22,440 nt of DNA from an uncultured Eubacteriales bacterium (GCA_900547135.1 URFJ01000017.1:1-22440), one strand, 5' to 3'. Counted from the first letter of the stretch, positions 1 to 8,520 are shown. Notes: a model not told the origin generated them from the sequence alone. Program-made: numbers and translations.

Positions 1-35
1 ACGGCGATGAATAAATTGCATTTTGGAGAGAACAA

Positions 36-1469
36 ATGAGAAACTTAACAATGATGACAGACCTCTATCAGCTTACCATGATGTACGGCTATTATAGGTA
101 TGGAATGGCTGATAACGAAGGGATATTCGACCTATTTTATCGACAGAACCGAAAAAACAGCGCATTTGCCGTTATGGCCGGAACCGAATCCGTAATTGAT
201 TATATAAACAACCTTAGGTTCACAGAGGACGATATAGCATACCTTAAATCGTTGAATCTGTTCGACGACAGATTTCTATCACGCCTCAGCAACATGCGCT
301 TTACTGGTGAAATATTTGGAATGCCTGAAGGTACGCTAGTTTTTCCCCATGAACCGCTCATAAGGGTCCGCGCTCCCATGATTGAGGCTCAGCTCATTGA
401 AACGGCTATATTGAATCTGGTCAACCACCAGACTCTGATCGCCACTAAGGCAAACCGAGTGTGCTATGCGGCTAAGGGAGGCTCTGTCCTTGAGTTCGGC
501 CTAAGGCGCGCTCAGGGGCCTGACGCTGGGATATACGGCGCGAGAGCTGCAATCGTTGGAGGGTGTACGGCCACAAGCAACGTATTATCCGGTCAGATGT
601 TCGACATACCTGTAAAAGGGACCCACGCCCACAGCTGGGTGATGAGTTTTAATAACGAGCTTGAGGCATTCCGCGCCTACGCCGATGTTTTTCCCGATTC
701 ATGTATGCTCTTGGTCGATACTTACGATACGCTGAAAAGCGGAGTGCCCAACGCTATAAAGGTGTTTGACGAGCTGAGCGCCAGGGGTTATGCCCCGGTA
801 GGCATACGGCTCGATTCCGGCGATCTCGCTTATCTATCCAAGCAGGCCAGAAAGATGCTTGACGACGCCGGATATAAAGACGCCAAAATATTCGCGTCGG
901 GAGATCTTGATGAAACGGTTATATTTAACCTAAAGGTCCAGGGCGCTTGTATTGACGTATGGGGCGTTGGTACAAAGCTTATAACATCGAATGATTATTC
1001 GGCTCTCGGGGGAGTTTATAAGCTTGCCGCAGAAGTGGTGGACGGTAGGATGATCCCCAAGATGAAACTTAGCGATAATCCTCAAAAAACCACCCTTCCA
1101 GGGTATAAAAAGGTATTCCGCCTCTATGGGAGGCAGAACAAGGCGATGGCCGATCTGATTTCTCTTAATCATGAAACAGTAGACGAATCAAAGCCCCTCA
1201 AGCTTTATCATCCCGAATACAGCTATAAATCGACAATCCTTCGCGATTTTACGGTTAGGGAACTGCTGGCACCCCTGTTTATAGACGGGAAGCAGGTCTA
1301 CGAGTGCCCTTCGCTGTCGGAGATACAGGCCTATGCCGAATCCGAGATGAATTCGCTGTGGGAGGAAAGCAAGCGTCTCCTGAATCCTCATGAGTATAAG
1401 GTGGATATTTCGGACGAGCTTTATGACCTGAAAAAAAAGCTGATATGGGAGCTAGCTGGAAGGGAATGA
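36..1469 (+). CDS. pncB: Nicotinate phosphoribosyltransferase
   Basis: A 477-residue cytoplasmic enzyme that joins nicotinate to PRPP, giving nicotinate mononucleotide, in the Preiss-Handler route of NAD salvage; the length is usual for the Firmicute form. The protein opens with the family's typical TDLYQLTMMYGY stretch (residues 8-19). The FGLRRAQGPD block lies at 154-163, the GTHAHSW block with the catalytic histidine region at 195-201, and GIRLDSGDL, a phosphate-binding element, at 256-264. FASGDLDE and WGVGTKL follow further on. The ATG is supported by GGAGAG at 25-30 with a five-base spacer. Its promoter lies outside the window. The next gene follows after 13 bases but is not functionally related in any obvious way. 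Identification is firm. Confidence 0.96.
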   Translation: MRNLTMMTDLYQLTMMYGYYRYGMADNEGIFDLFYRQNRKNSAFAVMAGTESVIDYINNLRFTEDDIAYLKSLNLFDDRFLSRLSNMRFTGEIFGMPEGTLVFPHEPLIRVRAPMIEAQLIETAILNLVNHQTLIATKANRVCYAAKGGSVLEFGLRRAQGPDAGIYGARAAIVGGCTATSNVLSGQMFDIPVKGTHAHSWVMSFNNELEAFRAYADVFPDSCMLLVDTYDTLKSGVPNAIKVFDELSARGYAPVGIRLDSGDLAYLSKQARKMLDDAGYKDAKIFASGDLDETVIFNLKVQGACIDVWGVGTKLITSNDYSALGGVYKLAAEVVDGRMIPKMKLSDNPQKTTLPGYKKVFRLYGRQNKAMADLISLNHETVDESKPLKLYHPEYSYKSTILRDFTVRELLAPLFIDGKQVYECPSLSEIQAYAESEMNSLWEESKRLLNPHEYKVDISDELYDLKKKLIWELAGRE

Positions 1470-1482
1470 ATGACCAATTAAA

Positions 1483-2022
1483 ATGATAACCATGAAAACC
1501 CAAATAACTATCGCTGTCCTTTTGGCGCTCATCTCAGCGGTCCTTCTCCAAAGCGGCTGCCTGTCCGCCAAGCCTAAGCTCAACCCTGAATATACTCCCG
1601 AGGCGTCGCCGTCCGTACAGCCCCTTGTCACGCAAAGCGTCCCCTCCCCTTCCCCCACTGAAGAACAGCCTCATAACGATGCCCTTGGCCGTCCGATTGA
1701 GGGTGAGGAGCATTATACCCAATACCTTGCGTTCAATAATATTCAGGTCTATGAGCAGGCCGGCGATACGTTTGTTGACGCATATATAAGTAACAGCTAT
1801 CCCGAGGCCATCCTCTGCGCCGTTACCATACGCTTTTTCAACGCCGATGGGGAAGAAGCCGCCTCCGGCAACCTGCGCACACCTGATGGTCAATATCTGT
1901 TAAAGTTAGAGCCTGGCGATACTACAGTTTACGCCCAAATAAACACCGATACATCCCTTTTAAGCCTTGATTTCAGGTTGGAGTATGATGTAAAGGTGGG
2001 TATTAGGCCTGAAAAGGGCTGA
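1483..2022 (+). CDS. Small secreted lipoprotein with a C-terminal beta-rich domain
   Basis: A protein of about 177-179 residues, function unknown. A hydrophobic N-terminal segment ends in LLQSGC (Cys at about residue 26), which fits a type II signal peptide although Gln at -3 is not a classical lipobox residue. A linker rich in Pro, Ser, Thr and Glu (about residues 30-65) follows, typical of proteins tethered on the outer face of the membrane. The last 110 residues (VDAYISNSYPEAILCAVTIR and onwards) have the alternating pattern and LEPGDT turn of FxLYD-like, immunoglobulin-fold domains. Two in-frame ATGs compete, at 1483 and 1492; neither has a clear Shine-Dalgarno sequence, so translation may be coupled to pncB, which ends 13 bases upstream. 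Domain naming is inference. Confidence 0.8.
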   Translation: MITMKTQITIAVLLALISAVLLQSGCLSAKPKLNPEYTPEASPSVQPLVTQSVPSPSPTEEQPHNDALGRPIEGEEHYTQYLAFNNIQVYEQAGDTFVDAYISNSYPEAILCAVTIRFFNADGEEAASGNLRTPDGQYLLKLEPGDTTVYAQINTDTSLLSLDFRLEYDVKVGIRPEKG

Positions 2023-2063
2023 CAAATTAGCATTTTTCTGGTGCATTAAACCGCATGATCGGT

Positions 2064-2069
2064 TATAAT
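2064..2069 (+). promoter_or_regulatory. Candidate -10 box upstream of the binding-protein gene
   Basis: TATAAT at 2064-2069 lies in the 86-base gap before the binding-protein/deoC pair, about 40 bases upstream of the start codon. The hexamer 17 bases upstream (GTGCAT) is a poor -35 match, so the promoter is weak or needs an activator. Confidence 0.4.
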
Positions 2070-2108
2070 TGTTCGAAACGACTTATTAATAAGGAGATTT
2101 GTATTTAG

Positions 2109-3080
2109 ATGAAGAGAATCGTGGCTATTTTGATGACTATTTCAATATTTCTCATTATGGGAACCGGCTGCTTCGGGTGCAACGGATGTTTTGGTTGCGG
2201 CGCCAAGGCCAATCCCAGGGTTGCCGTTGTGCTGCCTGAAAGCATGGGTGACGACCTGCTAAGAGAGGCCGAGGAAACTATGAAATCCATGAGTGGGCAA
2301 CATAGAATAGAATATATTTTTGAAAAGTTTTCGACCCAGGATGAACAATCTTCAATAATAGACACCCTTGTAGGCTGGCGCGCAAATGCAATAGTCATGT
2401 GGCCGGTTGACGCTTCATCAGCGGAGAGCGCCGTAAACATGATAAATGAGGCGAAGATACCTCTGATACTCTGTAACAACAGGATTGCCAACGTTACGCC
2501 TACTGTTTATGCAGATATGGGCTCAACAATGGAAGCCTCAGGCGAAAAGGCTGCCGCTTATTACAATACCTTTTTCAGTGAAAGCCTTGAAAAGGGCGAT
2601 GCCGTATCATACATTTCCGTTATGAGCGGCGATTCTAACGGATTTATTGATGCGTTTGAAGCCAATCTAAACCCATCAATAACTATGAAAGAAAGTCTAT
2701 CAATAGATGGCACCAGGGACGGGGCAAAATCGGTGATGAGCAGCTGGCTTTCGAGCAGTGAAAAAACGGTGCGTGAATCAATAAACGCGGTATTTACTGA
2801 CAGCGATGAGGCGGCATTGGGCGTAATGGACGCCATAAAGGAGTATAAAGCCGGCAAACAGAGCATCAAACTAATCACCGGCTTCGGCGGCGACGGTCTG
2901 CAGCTTGAGAACCATACGCTTGCAAAGGTGACCTGCGCCACGTTTACCAGCGGTACCGACACCCTATCCGCCGCAATACAGTGTGCTGCCGCTATCGTTA
3001 CGGGTGAAAAGGAATTTGACGGGCGCAATATTGAGGGAAGCTTTGAAATGGGAAGCGTTACCATAGCCTATAAAAAATAA
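2109..3080 (+). CDS. Periplasmic-binding-protein-like lipoprotein, sugar-binding type
   Basis: A 323-residue extracytoplasmic solute-binding protein of the ribose/LacI-type fold (Peripla_BP_4 group), which would catch a sugar or nucleoside outside the membrane. A signal peptide (1-20) ends in MGTG|C with the lipidated Cys at 21. VAVVLPESMGDDLLREAE starts the first lobe at about 38; NAIVMWPVDASSAES and IPLILCNN match the core of the first lobe, and AVFTDSDEAALGVMDAI plus the LITGFGGDG stretch the second. Four cysteines (21, 24, 27, 30) form CxxCxxCxxC just after the cleavage site, which is not a family feature. The in-frame TAG at 2106-2108 makes ATG 2109 the first possible start; AAGGAG at 2091-2096 is 12 bases away, rather far. 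No permease or ATPase gene is adjacent. The 1-base gap to deoC suggests a deoxyribose or nucleoside ligand (inference). Confidence 0.85.
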   Translation: MKRIVAILMTISIFLIMGTGCFGCNGCFGCGAKANPRVAVVLPESMGDDLLREAEETMKSMSGQHRIEYIFEKFSTQDEQSSIIDTLVGWRANAIVMWPVDASSAESAVNMINEAKIPLILCNNRIANVTPTVYADMGSTMEASGEKAAAYYNTFFSESLEKGDAVSYISVMSGDSNGFIDAFEANLNPSITMKESLSIDGTRDGAKSVMSSWLSSSEKTVRESINAVFTDSDEAALGVMDAIKEYKAGKQSIKLITGFGGDGLQLENHTLAKVTCATFTSGTDTLSAAIQCAAAIVTGEKEFDGRNIEGSFEMGSVTIAYKK

Positions 3081-3081
3081 T

Positions 3082-3741
3082 ATGACAAGGGACGAGCTTA
3101 GCAAATACATTGATCATACTTGCCTGAAGCCGGACGCTACACGCGGCACGATCGACTTGGTTTGCCAGGAGGCGGCGGAGTTTGGGTTTAAATCCGTATG
3201 CGTCAATCCCGTTTGGATAGGCCATGCCGCTGAAAAGCTGAAGGGGACTATAGTCCTTCCCTGCTGCGTGGTCGGGTTTCCGCTGGGCGCTGGGCTTACG
3301 CCAATTAAAGCCCTTGAAGCCGCCAAATGCTGTGAACTCGGAGCTAAGGAAATAGATATGGTGATCAATATCGGTGCCGCAAAGGCCCATGATTGGGAAA
3401 GCGTTGTGTCGGACATAGCGGCCGTCGTTACAGCAGCGGGCGATCTCGCTTTAGTAAAAGTGATAATTGAAACCTCCCTTCTTACCGACTCAGAAAAAAC
3501 CCGGGCCTGTATATGCGCTAAGGAGGCCGGAGCGGGTTTTGTAAAAACGTCCACCGGCTTTTTGGGATGTGGCGCGACTGTTAACGACGTGCGGCTTATG
3601 CGGTCTGCCGTAGGCGACGCCATTGGTGTGAAGGCGGCAGGCGGCATTCGTTCGTATAAAGACGCAATCAAAATGATAGAAGCCGGTGCAAGCCGTTTAG
3701 GCTGCAGCGCGTCGGTTGCAATAATAAGCGGAATTAATTGA
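3082..3741 (+). CDS. deoC: Deoxyribose-phosphate aldolase
   Basis: A 219-residue class I aldolase that splits 2-deoxyribose 5-phosphate into glyceraldehyde 3-phosphate and acetaldehyde, the last step of deoxynucleoside catabolism. The start reads LSKYIDHTCLKPDAT, a family signature; KEIDMVINIGA (89-99) carries the catalytic Asp at 92; the Schiff-base Lys is K155 in GFVKTSTGF, and the second active-site Lys is K184 in VKAAGGIR. It begins one base after the binding-protein stop codon and has no visible Shine-Dalgarno sequence, so translation is probably coupled. Pairing with a binding protein, without deoA, deoB or deoD nearby, is unusual. Length matches the short bacterial form. Confidence 0.96.
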   Translation: MTRDELSKYIDHTCLKPDATRGTIDLVCQEAAEFGFKSVCVNPVWIGHAAEKLKGTIVLPCCVVGFPLGAGLTPIKALEAAKCCELGAKEIDMVINIGAAKAHDWESVVSDIAAVVTAAGDLALVKVIIETSLLTDSEKTRACICAKEAGAGFVKTSTGFLGCGATVNDVRLMRSAVGDAIGVKAAGGIRSYKDAIKMIEAGASRLGCSASVAIISGIN

Positions 3742-3917
3742 TATAACACTGAAATATAGTATATGTCCTGCTAACATGCGGCGCAATGTGTCATTAATGT
3801 GGAACATACGGTATAAAATGATGATACGGGGGTTAATATGCTTGCCAGGTTTTAAAATATGGTTTACAATATAGGTCTGGCAGTGGGTTAACTTTAGCCA
3901 TACTGTTGTTTTTTGAC

Positions 3918-3923
3918 TATAAT
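3918..3923 (+). promoter_or_regulatory. Candidate promoter for the Asp23 (yloU-like) gene
   Basis: TATAAT at 3918-3923, 32 bases before the start codon and just ahead of the AAAAGGAGG ribosome binding site. The best -35 candidate is TTAGCC at 3894-3899 with an 18-base spacer, a modest match. The rest of the 214-base gap 3742-3955 is AT-rich; it holds only a short inverted repeat, TGCCAG at 3843-3848 and CTGGCA at 3877-3882. Confidence 0.5.
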
Positions 3924-3955
3924 GTTGAAAAACGGAATAAAAAGGAGGACGTAAA

Positions 3956-4312
3956 ATGCCGGGAATCATAGAAACAGAACTTGGCAAAATCACGATTGCC
4001 GAGGATATTGTAGCCACGATTGTGGGATATGCCGCGGGCGAAAACTACGGTATAGTCGGCATGAGCGGAAAAACCGCCACGGACGCCATATTGCAGCTCG
4101 TTGGCGGGACAAATCTTAAGCGCGGGGTGAAGGTAACGTCGCTTGAGAATGGATCGGCGCTTGATATCGACCTCTATGTAACGGTACTCTATGGGGTTTC
4201 ATTGCCCGCAGTCGCTAGGAACGCCATAGAAAACGTTCGCTATCGTGTGGAAGATATTACCGGCGTAAAAGTCAATAATGTGAATGTCCACATTGAAGCA
4301 GTCAGGGTCTAA
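3956..4312 (+). CDS. Asp23/Gls24 family envelope stress protein (YloU-like)
   Basis: A 118-residue cytoplasmic protein of the Asp23/Gls24 family (DUF322). It begins ETELGKITIAEDIVATIVG, then GIVGMSG, SLENGSALDIDLYVTVLYG and ITGVKVNNVNVHI, all conserved blocks of the family. In other Firmicutes this protein type sits next to yloV, as here, and Asp23 itself is membrane-associated through partners; its biochemical role is not known. The ATG has an excellent Shine-Dalgarno AAAAGGAGG a few bases upstream. A gap of 146 bases with several inverted repeats separates it from yloV. Confidence 0.92.
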   Translation: MPGIIETELGKITIAEDIVATIVGYAAGENYGIVGMSGKTATDAILQLVGGTNLKRGVKVTSLENGSALDIDLYVTVLYGVSLPAVARNAIENVRYRVEDITGVKVNNVNVHIEAVRV

Positions 4313-4317
4313 CAACG

Positions 4318-4440
4318 CCTGCTAAACGGCCCTGTTAAGCATGCCGTAGCCAAAAGCAGGGGTTACTGAGCTATTGCCGTGTCAAGTTCATTGCTTTTGA
4401 CGTAGCGCCATAAAATTTGGCGCGGGCATGTATTCTTTCT
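4318..4440 (+). other. Cluster of inverted repeats between yloU-like gene and yloV
   Basis: Three possible hairpins in series: CCTGCT 4318-4323 with AGCAGG 4355-4360, enclosing ACGGC 4326-4330 with GCCGT 4343-4347; GCTA 4370-4373 with TAGC 4403-4406 around a TCAA/TTGA inner pair; and GCGCCA 4405-4410 with TGGCGC 4418-4423. The last is followed by a T-rich stretch (4430-4440), so it could be a weak attenuator. The second and third overlap by two bases and would compete. Confidence 0.4.
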
Positions 4441-4458
4441 TACAGGAGGAAACATAAC

Positions 4459-6093
4459 TTGGATGAGTTGAATATTAGCGGTGCGCTGCTGCGCGAAATG
4501 TTTTACACAGGAGCCGCGCTGCTGGAAAAGGAGAAATCCGCCATCGACGCTCTCAATGTTTTTCCCGTACCGGACGGCGACACGGGAACAAACATGTGCA
4601 TGACCATGCAGAGCGCTGTAAAGGAGCTCAAAGGATGTCAGGGCGATACGGTCAGCGATGTGGCAAGCAGCATCTCCTTAGGCGCGCTCAAAGGTGCTAG
4701 GGGAAACTCCGGCGTGATACTTTCACAGCTGTTCCGCGGCTTTGCAAAGGCTGTAAAGGACAAGGATACAATGGATCCCAAGCTTCTCGCCGAAGCCCTA
4801 AGGTTGGGAACAGAAGCAGCTTACAAGGCGGTGATGCGTCCCAGAGAAGGAACCATGCTTACAGTGTCGCGCATGATCAGCGAAGCTGTTAATAAGGCGT
4901 ATACCGAAGGTGCCAGTACTCTAAAGCTGATTGAAACCATGCTCAGCTCGGGAGCCTTATCCCTTGAAATGACACCACAACTGCTTCCAGTTTTGAAGGA
5001 GGCAGGTGTTGTGGATTCAGGAGGAAAGGGACTTTTAACCATATACCGCGGATTCAAGATGGCTGTCGACGGAGAGTCGGCGGATAACATTGCAGCCGTG
5101 CTTGAGAGCGTAGTTCAGCCCCCGGAAGATGTTCTTACCCTTGACGATGTGGAAGATATCAAATTCGGCTATTGTACGGAATTTTTTATTATTCATCTTA
5201 ACGATACTTTCACTGAGCCTGATTTGGACAAATTTCGTGATGCGCTGATCGAACTCGGAGACTCGGTCGTAGTGGCCCATGACGTAGGCTATGTCAAGGT
5301 ACACGTACATTCTGATGCTCCCGGCAAGGTTTTGCAGCTTGCCACCTTGTTAGGCGAAATCAACAATGTAAAGATTGAAAATATGCGCGAGCAGAACCGT
5401 CAGATACAGGAAAATCTGAAGAAAAGCGAGAAGGAAACCGCTATGGTATCTGTCAGCGCTGGCGATGGAATAGGCGATGTATTCAGGGATCTGGGCGTAA
5501 CCTCCCTCATTGAGGGCGGCCAAACCATGAATCCCAGCATTGATACAATATTAAAGGCCATTCGGAGGGCTAACGCAAGAAATGTATTTGTTCTTCCCAA
5601 CAATTCCAATATTATTCTTGCGGCACAGCAGGCAGCCAATCTTTCCGACAGGCATGTGACGGTAATACCCACTAAGACTATCATGCAGGGTATTTCTGCG
5701 GCAATGGCGTTTAACCCCGACAACAGTGCCGAAGAGATAGAACGCGATATGACGGACGCATTTAAAAGCGTTAAATCAGGATCAGTAACGTATGCTGTGC
5801 GCACAACGTCGTTTAATGGCACAGGGATTAACGAAGGCGATATTATTGGACTGATGGACGGCGATATAGTAACGGTAAACGGCAGCGTAGACGGAACCTC
5901 CAGAGAGCTTCTCCGAAAGATGCTAGAAGGACAGGGTGAGGATGCAATCGTAACCATGTTTTACGGCAATGATATGGACGAGGATAACGCAAACGCTCTG
6001 GTCGCTGAAATGGAGAAGGAATTCCCGCATGCGGAGTTTATAGTTCAATATGGAGGCCAACCGCTTTATTACTATTATTTCTCGGTTGAATAA
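4459..6093 (+). CDS. yloV: DAK2/DhaL-domain kinase, YloV (FakA-like)
   Basis: A 544-residue cytoplasmic protein of the YloV family; its studied relative FakA phosphorylates fatty acids bound to a FakB partner, which feeds exogenous fatty acids into phospholipids. The N-terminal DhaL domain (about 10-200) has NVFPVPDGDTGTNM (33-46), whose aspartates bind Mg-ATP, and GARGNSGVILSQ further on. A middle domain contains the HDVGYVKVHVHSDAPGKVL stretch, and the C-terminal part (about 340-544) is DegV-like. I chose the TTG at 4459, which follows AGGAGGA (4444-4450) by 8 bases; an upstream in-frame start at 4417 falls inside a hairpin and lacks a ribosome binding site. No fakB is in the window. Ends four bases before recG. 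Confidence 0.93.
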   Translation: MDELNISGALLREMFYTGAALLEKEKSAIDALNVFPVPDGDTGTNMCMTMQSAVKELKGCQGDTVSDVASSISLGALKGARGNSGVILSQLFRGFAKAVKDKDTMDPKLLAEALRLGTEAAYKAVMRPREGTMLTVSRMISEAVNKAYTEGASTLKLIETMLSSGALSLEMTPQLLPVLKEAGVVDSGGKGLLTIYRGFKMAVDGESADNIAAVLESVVQPPEDVLTLDDVEDIKFGYCTEFFIIHLNDTFTEPDLDKFRDALIELGDSVVVAHDVGYVKVHVHSDAPGKVLQLATLLGEINNVKIENMREQNRQIQENLKKSEKETAMVSVSAGDGIGDVFRDLGVTSLIEGGQTMNPSIDTILKAIRRANARNVFVLPNNSNIILAAQQAANLSDRHVTVIPTKTIMQGISAAMAFNPDNSAEEIERDMTDAFKSVKSGSVTYAVRTTSFNGTGINEGDIIGLMDGDIVTVNGSVDGTSRELLRKMLEGQGEDAIVTMFYGNDMDEDNANALVAEMEKEFPHAEFIVQYGGQPLYYYYFSVE

Positions 6094-6097
6094 GTAA

Positions 6098-8107
6098 GTG
6101 CTGGAAAATCCTATAACAAGCGTCAAAGGTATAGGCCCGCGCCGAGCTGAAGCGTTCGGCAAGCTGGGCCTTACCTGTTTATACGATCTTTTGCATTTCA
6201 TGCCCAGGGACTATATAGACTGCTCCAAGCCCATCCCTGTAAGCGATATGGTAGACGGCAGCCCATGTTTGCTTCATCTTGAAGTAGTTGGAAATGATAA
6301 AATAGTACGCACTAAAACGGGCACCATGCTTCTTGTCGACGCTCAGGATAGCTCCGGTTGCTTAAAGCTGTGCTTATTCAATCAAGCTTACAGGTATGGC
6401 AAGCTTAACAAGGGAAGCTATGCCTATTTCTATGGCAAGGCGGATTTAAAGCATGGCAAAAGACTAATAAGCCCTATAATGTTTAGTGTAATACCTGGGA
6501 TAATACCCATCTATCCAACAACGAATGGACTTTCCCAAAAAGTAATACGTTCCACTGTACGTACAGCGCTTGATTCTGTAGATCACATATATGATACGCT
6601 TCCGGTTAGTATAAGGGAACGCTTTTCAGTCTGCGAACTTGATTTCGCGATTAAAAACCTTCACTTTCCACAGGATATGGATTCCCTTGAGTCAGCTAGG
6701 CGTCGGCTTGTCTTTGAGGATATGCTTGCGTATACGTTAATGCTAAATCTTTTCAAAAAAACAACTCGTCAAAATAAGGGGATAAGGTTCGATGTAAAAG
6801 GGATGTTTGAGGCGTTTTCTAGGCTGCTTACGTTCAATTTAACCAATGCTCAGGCTAGGGTTATGCGTGAGATCGAAGCTGATATGAACAAGGGAGCGCC
6901 AATGAATAGGCTATTGCAGGGCGATGTAGGATCAGGAAAAACCGTAATAGCCCTGTACGCCATGTTTATAGCTGTAAATAATGGATACCAGGCGGCGCTT
7001 ATGGCGCCAACCGAGATACTGGCTTGGCAGCATTACCAATCGCTAAAGAGTATATTCGGAGACAACGCATGCATGCTCATTGGAAGCCAGTCTCCCGCGG
7101 AAAGAAAGCAAAACATCGCAGCAATTGAAAAGGGCAAGTACACGGCCATAACGGGAACGCATGCTCTATTGCAGGAAAGCGTTGGGTTTAATAATCTTGG
7201 TGTCGTAATTGCAGATGAACAGCACAGGTTTGGGGTGGAGCAGCGGGCGGCCATTGGTCATAAAGGTATAGCTCCTGATTATCTTATAATGTCAGCAACG
7301 CCGATACCACGCACACTGGCCCTTATGATATACGGCGGCCTCAATGTATCAATAGTTGATGAACTGCCGCCGGGCAGGAAGCCCGTTGATACACGCTTTG
7401 TTCCTGAGAGCAGGCGGGCGGCTATGTACCGTTTCATTGAAGACCGCCTCAAACGTAAGGAACAGGCGTATGTAGTATGCCCATCTATAGACCCCGTGGA
7501 GGGCATTGGAAATATCCGATCCGCCACCGAGGTCTTCTCTGAATTGTCTGGTAAACTTTCTGTACGGATTGCGCTTCTGCATGGACGAATGAAGCCAAGG
7601 GATAAAGATGAGGTTGTAGCGAGTTTTCGGAAAGGGGAAATAGATATTATCGTATCAACCACAGTTATAGAGGTAGGCGTCGATGTCCCAAACGCTACAA
7701 TAATGGTCATAGAAAACGCGGACAGATTTGGGCTTGCGCAGCTACATCAGCTTCGCGGCAGGGTTGGAAGAGGCGGACAGGCGTCGTTCTGTTTTCTTTT
7801 GGCGCAAAGCAATAGTGGAAACACTAAGGAAAGGCTTTCTGTTCTCCAAGAATCAGGCGATGGATTCGAGATAGCTAGAAAGGATCTAGAGCTTCGGGGG
7901 CCAGGGGAATTCTTGGGAACCCGCCAGCACGGAATGGACGAGTTCGCCGCGACACGCCTTGCAAACGATATGAGCGTATTGGAGGATGCTGTTAATGCCT
8001 CTGATATGATAATGTCTGACAAAGCTTTGCAAATAGCCTGTGGTGATATAATAACGCGGGTAAATAAAATATTATCTAAAAAGTTAAATGAAATTGCGCT
8101 AAACTGA
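6098..8107 (+). CDS. recG: ATP-dependent DNA helicase RecG
   Basis: A 669-residue superfamily 2 helicase/translocase that reverses stalled replication forks and processes branched recombination intermediates. It begins with the N-terminal helix-hairpin motif ITSVKGIGPRRAEAFGKLG (6-24), then the wedge/OB-fold domain (about 55-150). Walker A is GDVGSGKT (275-282), motif II is DEQH (373-376), motif III SATPIPRT starts at 399, and motif VI QLRGRVGRGG lies in the second RecA lobe. The C-terminal DLELRGPGEFLGTRQHG is typical of RecG. The start is GTG at 6098, four bases after yloV, without a strong Shine-Dalgarno, so translational coupling is likely. Length is close to the family norm of roughly 680-690 residues. 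The yloV-recG neighbourhood is conserved in Firmicutes. Confidence 0.97.
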   Translation: MLENPITSVKGIGPRRAEAFGKLGLTCLYDLLHFMPRDYIDCSKPIPVSDMVDGSPCLLHLEVVGNDKIVRTKTGTMLLVDAQDSSGCLKLCLFNQAYRYGKLNKGSYAYFYGKADLKHGKRLISPIMFSVIPGIIPIYPTTNGLSQKVIRSTVRTALDSVDHIYDTLPVSIRERFSVCELDFAIKNLHFPQDMDSLESARRRLVFEDMLAYTLMLNLFKKTTRQNKGIRFDVKGMFEAFSRLLTFNLTNAQARVMREIEADMNKGAPMNRLLQGDVGSGKTVIALYAMFIAVNNGYQAALMAPTEILAWQHYQSLKSIFGDNACMLIGSQSPAERKQNIAAIEKGKYTAITGTHALLQESVGFNNLGVVIADEQHRFGVEQRAAIGHKGIAPDYLIMSATPIPRTLALMIYGGLNVSIVDELPPGRKPVDTRFVPESRRAAMYRFIEDRLKRKEQAYVVCPSIDPVEGIGNIRSATEVFSELSGKLSVRIALLHGRMKPRDKDEVVASFRKGEIDIIVSTTVIEVGVDVPNATIMVIENADRFGLAQLHQLRGRVGRGGQASFCFLLAQSNSGNTKERLSVLQESGDGFEIARKDLELRGPGEFLGTRQHGMDEFAATRLANDMSVLEDAVNASDMIMSDKALQIACGDIITRVNKILSKKLNEIALN

Positions 8108-8192
8108 TTTTATCATAATATACTGTAGTAATAAAGATACTATACAAATGCCTTTGATTTAAATTTTGTAAAAAAAATTATATATTTCCTGT

Positions 8193-8199
8193 CATATTA
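8193..8199 (+). promoter_or_regulatory. Candidate sigma-G -10 box for the first SASP gene
   Basis: CATATTA fits the forespore sigma-G -10 pattern CATnnTA. TGTAAA at 8167-8172 resembles the -35 element but the 20-base spacer is longer than usual, and the leader to the start codon would be over 110 bases. The 218-base gap 8108-8325 otherwise holds an AT-rich stretch and no clear recG terminator. Confidence 0.3.
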
Positions 8200-8325
8200 T
8201 CATCTTTACAGGACAAATTAGTACTGTCGTGACGAAGCAAATCGATTGCGGCTTGCATCACCAATGAAGCCACGATCAACTGCTGCGGCGCGTTTAAATA
8301 AGAACTACCTAAGGAGGTGAAAAAG

Positions 8326-8520
8326 ATGGCACGTAATAACGTTATAGTACCTGAGGCTAAGCAGGCAATGGATTCTTTCAAGATGGAAGTTGCCAATTCC
8401 CTCAACGTAAACCTAAAGCAGGGTTACAACGGAGATCTCACTGCCCGTGAAGCTGGATCCATTGGCGGTGAAATGGTTAAGCGCATGATTGCTTATGCTG
8501 AAAGCAACATGCCTAAGTAA
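8326..8520 (+). CDS. Small acid-soluble spore protein, alpha/beta type
   Basis: A 64-residue spore DNA-binding protein. Proteins of this family coat DNA in the dormant spore, shift it toward an A-like form and protect it from UV and chemicals, then are degraded at germination by the GPR protease. The conserved C-terminal half is clear: NVNLKQGYNGDLTAREAGS followed by IGGEMVKRMIAYAE. The MEVANSLNV segment is the usual GPR cleavage region, cut after Glu. The start is ATG 8326; AAGGAGGTGA (8311-8320) is the ribosome binding site and an in-frame GTG at 8317 lies inside it, so it is rejected. Nearly the same core is repeated in the next SASP gene. Their presence shows the organism forms endospores or descends from spore formers. 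Confidence 0.95.
   Translation: MARNNVIVPEAKQAMDSFKMEVANSLNVNLKQGYNGDLTAREAGSIGGEMVKRMIAYAESNMPK

Noticed and set aside
1466..1486. Six-codon frame overlapping the pncB stop and the lipoprotein ATG
   Set aside because: Too short and with no proper ribosome binding site; noted only because its TGA overlaps an ATG.
3114..3749. Open frame of 211 codons antisense to deoC, and similar long frames opposite yloV (5400-5957), the binding protein (2561-3064) and bcd (14690-15082)
   Set aside because: They mirror well-identified genes, have no ribosome binding sites and no recognisable motifs; codon bias of the real genes keeps the opposite frame open.
4417..4458. Earlier in-frame start for YloV
   Set aside because: It lies within a hairpin, has no Shine-Dalgarno, and the added 14 residues do not belong to the family.
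8178..8405. Minus-strand frame of 75 codons across the first SASP start
   Set aside because: It covers the SASP ribosome binding site and half its coding region and its product resembles nothing I know.
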